A program made the translations under genes and the position numbers. From Motiliproteus sp048265065 (lineage in GTDB: Bacteria > Pseudomonadota > Gammaproteobacteria > Pseudomonadales > Balneatricaceae), in contig JBLXCH010000124.1 of NCBI GenBank assembly GCA_048265065.1, positions 1 through 9,504 of the forward strand: 9,504 nt of DNA, read 5' to 3'. Below, piece by piece: positions 6,392 to 9,504 of this stretch. The notes beneath the pieces are model-generated. The model did no database searches. It was given only the letters and a program-made list of their open reading frames with translations, and was not told the origin of the DNA. Positions within the stretch are counted from its first letter, which is position 1. Every line of letters starts with the position of its first letter.

Positions 6392-7324
6392 CTAGGATAA
6401 TTTTTTCGCAGCCAATCGATTGCGCACACGTTCCGCCAACTGGTCAGGCTGGAACTTCGCAAGAAAATCATCTGCACCAACTTTATCAACCATTGCCTTG
6501 TTAAACACACCGCTTAATGAAGTATGCAACATAATGTACGCACCCTTCATATTTTCATTAGAACGGATCGATGAGGTCAACGTATATCCATCCATCTCTG
6601 GCATTTCAATGTCTGAAATTAATAGCAAAAACTTTTCTGATATATCAACGCCTTCATCTGCGAGCCCTTTGAGGTAATCCCATGCTTCACGGCCATTCTT
6701 CTTCGACACCACTTCCATACCCAGTTCCGTCAAGCAACGCTCAAGCTGCTTGCGCGCAACCACAGAGTCATCGACGATAAACACTTCTTGTTGTTCATGA
6801 CTCGCATTCTTAATTTGCTCAGCCACATCAGTGGTGAGACTGTCATCACCAGGAGCAACTTCAGCAAGAATCTTTTCAACATCAAGAATTTCGATCAATT
6901 GACCATCTAGATCGGTGACTGCTGTGAGGTAATTATCTTTGCCTGCCCCTTTTGGTGGCGCATGAATCGCTTCCCAGTTGGTATTGATGATTCGCTCGAC
7001 CTTGTCGACGAGATAACCTAACACCTGGTTGTTGTATTCAGTCACAATCACAAAGGCATTCTGAGTATCTCGAATACGCTGACGCCCCATAGTCACACTC
7101 AAGTCCAACACGGGGAGCGCATGGCCACGGATATGAGCCACACCGACCACACCTTGTCGCAAACGAGGCATTGCCGTTAATTTAGGACACTGAATCACTT
7201 CTCGGACTTTGAAAACATTCACGCCATATATCTGCTCACCATTAAGGCGAAACAGCAAAAGCTCTAATCTGTTTTTTCCAACAAGCTGCGTACGTTGGTT
7301 AACGCTATCAAGAACGCTAGCCAT
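6392..7324 (-). CDS. cheV: Chemotaxis coupling protein CheV (CheW domain plus receiver)
   Basis: CheV is a cytoplasmic scaffold that links chemoreceptors to the kinase CheA and can be phosphorylated by it, probably tuning adaptation. At 310 aa it has the standard layout. The CheW-like domain spans about residues 18-160 (LELLLFRLNGEQIYGVNVFK at 20-39, then REVIQC; GVAHIRGHALPVLDL at 61-75; NNQVLGYLVDKVERI at 98-112). The receiver domain spans about 180-305, with the acidic pair D185/D186 in FIVDDS, phospho-acceptor D238 in ISDIEMPEMDGY, T268 in LHTSLSG, and K290 in FLAKF. All receiver catalytic residues are present, so it should be phosphorylatable. AGGAG lies about 7 bases before the ATG. It is transcribed divergently from flgA across about 130 bases and is followed by cheR after 18 bases. 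Confidence 0.97.
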   Translation of the reverse strand: MASVLDSVNQRTQLVGKNRLELLLFRLNGEQIYGVNVFKVREVIQCPKLTAMPRLRQGVVGVAHIRGHALPVLDLSVTMGRQRIRDTQNAFVIVTEYNNQVLGYLVDKVERIINTNWEAIHAPPKGAGKDNYLTAVTDLDGQLIEILDVEKILAEVAPGDDSLTTDVAEQIKNASHEQQEVFIVDDSVVARKQLERCLTELGMEVVSKKNGREAWDYLKGLADEGVDISEKFLLLISDIEMPEMDGYTLTSSIRSNENMKGAYIMLHTSLSGVFNKAMVDKVGADDFLAKFQPDQLAERVRNRLAAKKLS

Positions 7325-7455
7325 AAATGGCTCCTGTTAAAGGTAACTGTTGTAATCGTTCAAACCTTAAAATACCCTAATCTAAGGTTATTTGAATATC
7401 AGTAAAGACTATATCTCATCACTGAGAATAGGCTACATATGAGACTAAGGGTAGA
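7325..7455. promoter_or_regulatory. Divergent cheV-flgA intergenic region with a dyad
   Basis: This region must carry promoters for both cheV (leftward) and flgA (rightward). I found no convincing sigma-54 or sigma-28 element in either direction. A weak sigma-70-like pair, TTCAAA-N16-TATTTT, can be read leftward on the minus strand. A dyad, AACCTTA (7363-7369) with TAAGGTT (7383-7389), is centred about 50 bases upstream of the cheV ATG and overlaps that candidate; it could be an operator. All of this is tentative. Confidence 0.4.
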
Positions 7456-8151
7456 ATAAACATCATCAGAATTCTTCTCTACAGCGTTCTATTTTTATTT
7501 TCCACGACGATTAACGCTGAAACTTATTCTCTGCATCGGCAGCTAACCGAGTTTATTAAGGACCAGCTAGCCGACATTACGGTACCGACCGACCGTATTA
7601 GCATTGAAATAATACCGATAGATGAAAACCTCACTCCACCAGAGTGCACGTCAAAGATAGAAATATCCTCACCCAGAGCGTTATCTTCTGGTGTTTTTTC
7701 CATCAAGGCAAGCTGCGAACAACCCATAAGATGGACTCGTTATATCCGTACCGAAATTACGATTGATCGATATGTGCTGGTCACGACTCAAGCCTTACCT
7801 AAAGGTATGCTATTAGGCCCCGAACACCTAACGCTAAAGGCCATTAACTTAGACCAGCTAAACCGCGGCTACTTCACCACACTAGAACAGATTACTGACT
7901 TTGTATTAAAGCGCGCTGTAAACCAAAACACCGTTTTATCTCCTCAGCAAGTTTCTCCTCCTGTATTAATCAGAAAAGACGATACCGTCATCATTTTAGC
8001 GGGCGATCCAGAAACCGTAGAAGTCAGGGTTAATGGTCTAGCATTACAGGATGGCAGGCTCAACCAACAAATAAGAATCAAGAACATCGCTTCAGGAAAG
8101 CAAATAAAAGCACGCGTGATTGGACGTGGTATTGTTCGTGCCGATTATTGA
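7456..8151 (+). CDS. flgA: Flagellar P-ring assembly chaperone FlgA (start uncertain)
   Basis: FlgA is a periplasmic chaperone needed to assemble FlgI into the P ring. The open frame runs from the stop at 7429 to TGA at 8149-8151. Counted from ATA at 7456 it is 231 residues, normal for the family: a hydrophobic signal peptide (IIRILLYSVLFLFSTTINA, likely cleaved before ETYS), an N-terminal domain with two cysteines (C64, C87) that probably form the family disulfide, W93 in IRWTRYI, a SAF-like domain from about 107 (TTQALPKGMLLGPEHL), RGYFTTLEQI, and a C-terminal beta domain with LRQ-type NQQIRIKNIASGKQIKARVI and GRGIV. No ATG, GTG or TTG occurs in frame ahead of the signal peptide; candidates are ATA 7456, ATC 7462/7465 or ATT 7471, after AAGGG at 7447. 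The first GTG (7774) would remove half the protein. An out-of-frame ATG lies at 7439. flgM follows after 149 bases. Confidence 0.88.
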   Translation: MNIIRILLYSVLFLFSTTINAETYSLHRQLTEFIKDQLADITVPTDRISIEIIPIDENLTPPECTSKIEISSPRALSSGVFSIKASCEQPIRWTRYIRTEITIDRYVLVTTQALPKGMLLGPEHLTLKAINLDQLNRGYFTTLEQITDFVLKRAVNQNTVLSPQQVSPPVLIRKDDTVIILAGDPETVEVRVNGLALQDGRLNQQIRIKNIASGKQIKARVIGRGIVRADY

Positions 8152-8232
8152 TCTGACACAGGATATGGGTGAGCAATTCGACAATTGATGCTGTATAGTG
8201 TGTTTTAACATTAAGAAAAAACAAATATTTAC

Positions 8233-8259
8233 TAAAGCTTCAGTCAGTAACGCCGCTAA
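8233..8259 (+). promoter_or_regulatory. Sigma-28 (FliA) promoter for flgMN
   Basis: TAAAGCTT (8233-8240), an 11-base spacer and GCCGCTAA (8252-8259) match the FliA consensus TAAAGTTT-N11-GCCGATAA with one mismatch in each box. Transcription should start near 8266, about 35 bases before the flgM ATG. This places FlgM under the sigma factor it inhibits. An upstream promoter may also read through from flgA, since no terminator is visible between them. Confidence 0.88.
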
Positions 8260-8300
8260 CACTGACATAGAGACACTAAAACTAACGTGAGGAAAATGGG

Positions 8301-8618
8301 ATGGCGATCAATTTCAATCACTTATCGTCGACCCCTTCAACTAGCTCCCGCGATAAGGTTGAGACACAAACAACAACAAATAACACAACCAGTAACCGCG
8401 GAAGTGAACAAGGAAGCGCACAGAGCACCGTTCAATTAAGTAACGAAGCTCTAGCACTTCAACAAATTGAAGAGCAGGTTGGCAAATTACCAGAAATTAA
8501 TGAACCACGAATCGCAGTCATTAAGGCCGCTTTGGAAGATGGTTCTTACAGTATTGATCCGCAAAGCATTGCTGACAAAATGCTTTCGTTTGATGAAGAG
8601 CTTATGAATGCAGGCTGA
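8301..8618 (+). CDS. flgM: Anti-sigma-28 factor FlgM
   Basis: FlgM binds FliA (sigma-28) and blocks late flagellar genes until the hook is complete, when FlgM is exported through the flagellum. The 105-aa protein has a low-complexity, S/T/N/Q-rich and probably disordered N-terminal half (about 8-42). The conserved sigma-binding C-terminal half follows: VQLSNEALALQQIEEQV (44-60), then INEPRIAVIKAALEDGSYSI (66-85) and DPQSIADKMLSFDEELM. R70, K75, DG at 80-81 and Y83 fit the family pattern (RV..IK..I..G.Y.ID...IA.K). GAGGA at 8289-8293 is the ribosome-binding site. Its sigma-28 promoter gives autoregulation. The stop overlaps the start of flgN by 11 bases. Confidence 0.96.
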   Translation: MAINFNHLSSTPSTSSRDKVETQTTTNNTTSNRGSEQGSAQSTVQLSNEALALQQIEEQVGKLPEINEPRIAVIKAALEDGSYSIDPQSIADKMLSFDEELMNAG

Positions 8619-9099
8619 TAACACCTCTGCACAAACGTTTTTCAAACTAGTCAAAGAGGGCTGCCAACAATTGGTGGCCCTTTGTGATTTATGCGAGCAA
8701 GAAAAGCAGACCATCGAACAGCACGATATAGAAGAGTTTAAAGCGACATTGCAAAATAAACAGCGACAGCTGGAAGAAATTGCAAAAAACATCGATGAGC
8801 GTAACAACCTCTTAAAAGAGCACGGGTTTTCTAACGACCAAGACGGCTTTAATCAATTTATCGCTTCGTTACCTACAGCTCAGTCCGACCTTATTATGCA
8901 ACACTGGCAGCAGCTTGAAGAGCTTCTTAAGAAAAGTATCGAGCTCAATCAGCGCAATGAACTGATTGTTAAACGCGGCGAAAAAAACGTTAGCCACCTG
9001 CTTTCTCTCATGCAAGGCCACTCTGCCAAAACCACTTTATACAATCAAAAGGGATCAGCAGGTAATTACAGCGCACAAAATCGTCTTGGCAAAGCCTAG
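8608..9099 (+). CDS. flgN: Flagellar export chaperone FlgN
   Basis: FlgN is a cytoplasmic type III export chaperone that escorts the hook-filament junction proteins FlgK and FlgL to the export gate. The 163-aa protein is mostly charged helix (EQEKQTIEQHDIEEFKATLQ around 31-50, then KQRQLEEIAKNIDERNNLLK), as expected of the family's antiparallel helical bundle. The C-terminal stretch IELNQRNELIVKRGEKNVSH with LYNQKGSAGNYSAQNRLGKA at the end resembles the conserved substrate-binding tail of FlgN. It overlaps flgM by 11 bases, with GAAGAG inside the flgM end as its ribosome-binding site, so the two are translationally linked and share the sigma-28 promoter. Sequence conservation in FlgN is low; the context makes the assignment firm. 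Confidence 0.93.
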   Translation: MQADNTSAQTFFKLVKEGCQQLVALCDLCEQEKQTIEQHDIEEFKATLQNKQRQLEEIAKNIDERNNLLKEHGFSNDQDGFNQFIASLPTAQSDLIMQHWQQLEELLKKSIELNQRNELIVKRGEKNVSHLLSLMQGHSAKTTLYNQKGSAGNYSAQNRLGKA

Positions 9100-9104
9100 C
9101 TAAC

Positions 9105-9133
9105 TCGACTTCAATTCCAGATAACTTTAGAAT
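9105..9133 (+). promoter_or_regulatory. Probable sigma-70 promoter for tRNA-Arg
   Basis: TCGACT (9105-9110, 4 of 6 to TTGACA) and TAGAAT (9128-9133, 5 of 6 to TATAAT) are separated by 17 bases. The C-rich stretch CGCTCTCC after the -10 box is like the discriminators of stable-RNA promoters. It would start transcription near 9140, about 12 bases before the tRNA. Confidence 0.5.
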
Positions 9134-9151
9134 CGCTCTCCAATTCAATGT

Positions 9152-9228
9152 GTCCCAGTAGCTCAGTTGAATAGAGCAGCCCCCTCCTAAGGGGCAGGTC
9201 GCAGGTTTGAGTCCTGCCTGGGACGCCA
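9152..9228 (+). tRNA. tRNA-Arg (anticodon CCT)
   Basis: All four arms fold by eye. The acceptor GTCCCAG pairs with CTGGGAC, the D stem is GCTC/GAGC, the anticodon stem GCCCC/GGGGC holds the loop CTCCTAA with anticodon CCT (reads AGG), and the T stem GCAGG/CCTGC holds the loop TTTGAGT. The discriminator base is G and CCA is encoded. The length is 77 bases. Unusually, position 19 is A and position 56 is T, where G and C are nearly universal; the two changes restore a Watson-Crick pair. U8-A14, G15-C48, G18-U55 and U54-A58 are all intact, so the gene looks functional. No clear terminator hairpin follows, only a T-rich stretch at 9247-9255. Confidence 0.97.
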
Positions 9229-9306
9229 TCCTTCCTCACCCCACCCTTTTTATTTAAACCAAAAAAAATACATCAATCTTCTGGAATCTTTAAAAATCTT
9301 TCCTAC

Positions 9307-9356
9307 GCTTATTTAAGACATCAGCGATGCACGTACTGTGATGTCTAGAAATAAGC
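9307..9356 (+). promoter_or_regulatory. 50-bp imperfect palindrome in the leader of the last gene
   Basis: GCTTATTT-A-AGACATCA (9307-9323) is mirrored by TGATGTCT-AG-AAATAAGC (9339-9356), around a 15-base centre. Sixteen of the arm positions pair, interrupted only by A opposite AG. It ends 25 bases before the ATG at 9382. It could be an operator for a dimeric regulator or an RNA structure in the leader. No T-run follows it, so it is not a classic terminator. Confidence 0.65.
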
Positions 9357-9376
9357 TCCTCCAAAGGAAGGAAAGC
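9355..9376 (+). promoter_or_regulatory. Hairpin sequestering the ribosome-binding site
   Basis: GCT-CCTCC (9355-9362) can pair with GGAAGG (9366-9371) and AGC (9374-9376) around a 3-base AAA loop, with one bulged A and two unpaired A. The ribosome-binding site GGAAGGA (9366-9372), 9 bases before the ATG, lies in the stem. Bases 9355-9356 are shared with the upstream palindrome, so the two structures compete slightly. Confidence 0.5.
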
Positions 9377-9381
9377 GCCAG

Positions 9382-9504
9382 ATGCAAAGTAAAAGCTACG
9401 AGCTTGATTTACCGGAATTTTTTCAACTTTCTTGTGTTGAAGAATTACATTCAACTTTTTCAGAAAACCGATCTAATACTGTTCTTGTCGACGGTTCATC
9501 AGTA
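9382..9504 (+). CDS. Possible STAS-domain protein, 5' part only
   Basis: Only 41 codons are present before the window ends. The start is ATG at 9382 with GGAAGGA 9 bases upstream. The pattern LPEFFQLSCVEELHSTF followed by NTVLVDGSSV resembles the start of a STAS domain, where a strand ending in D-(G/A)-S-x-V precedes the regulatory serine/threonine region. STAS proteins are anti-anti-sigma-like switches. Some gammaproteobacteria carry one at the head of a chemotaxis operon, and P. aeruginosa has one (HsbA) next to this flagellar region. The key residues beyond the edge are not visible, so the family is an inference and no partner can be named. It is the first gene to the right of the tRNA. 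Confidence 0.5.
   Translation, partial: MQSKSYELDLPEFFQLSCVEELHSTFSENRSNTVLVDGSSV

Noticed and set aside
6007..6677. Plus-strand open frames (79 and 85 codons) within cheR and cheV
   Set aside because: They are antisense to genes with complete catalytic motifs and have no independent support.
7524..7727. Minus-strand open frame of 67 codons opposite flgA
   Set aside because: It lies over the conserved FlgA N-terminal domain, and the plus-strand reading explains the sequence.
7774..8151. GTG at 7774 as the true start of flgA
   Set aside because: It would remove the signal peptide and the cysteine-containing N-terminal domain, both clearly encoded upstream in the same frame, and there is no ribosome-binding site before it.
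8194..8199. TATAGT as the -10 box of a sigma-70 promoter for flgM
   Set aside because: No acceptable -35 hexamer occurs 16-18 bases upstream, and the sigma-28 promoter closer to flgM is far stronger.
8487..8807. Minus-strand open frame of 106 codons across the flgM-flgN junction
   Set aside because: It is antisense to two overlapping conserved genes, and its cysteine/serine-rich translation has no recognisable domain.
9008..9229. Minus-strand open frame of 73 codons over the tRNA
   Set aside because: It runs across the tRNA and the end of flgN. Its N-terminus is a translation of tRNA sequence, a common false gene call.

Overview
The window is a flagellar and chemotaxis gene cluster from a gammaproteobacterium, probably marine (Pseudomonas/Vibrio/Oceanospirillales-like). 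The gene order flgN-flgM-flgA / cheV-cheR-flgBCDE-flgFG, the sigma-54 and sigma-28 promoters, the polar-flagellum type CheV-CheR pair and the acidic, lysine-poor hook protein all fit that view. The genus cannot be named from the sequence alone.

The left two thirds (1-7324) is read on the minus strand. In transcription order it holds cheV and cheR (chemotaxis coupling and receptor methylation), a terminator, a sigma-54 promoter, flgB, flgC, flgD and flgE (proximal rod, hook cap, hook), a second terminator, a second sigma-54 promoter, then flgF and the start of flgG (rod), which runs off the left edge. FlgE is 885 residues, about twice the usual size, because roughly 440 residues made of four diverged copies of a ~100-120-residue module are inserted in its middle.

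The right third is read on the plus strand, divergently from cheV: flgA (P-ring chaperone), then a sigma-28 promoter driving flgM (anti-sigma-28) and the overlapping flgN (export chaperone for hook-associated proteins). A tRNA-Arg(CCT) gene follows, and then the first 41 codons of a gene resembling a STAS-domain protein. The leader of that gene contains a 50-bp imperfect palindrome and a hairpin over its ribosome-binding site.

The parts form a staged assembly system. Sigma-54 promoters make rod and hook proteins. FlgM holds sigma-28 inactive until the hook is finished and FlgM is exported. Sigma-28 then reads flgMN, feeding back on itself. FlgA builds the P ring and FlgN delivers FlgK/FlgL. 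CheV and CheR belong to the sensory side. No mobile element, CRISPR array or defence system was seen. The points most worth checking are the repeat-expanded hook protein, the missing standard start codon of flgA, a compensated tertiary base pair in the tRNA, and the structured leader of the last gene.
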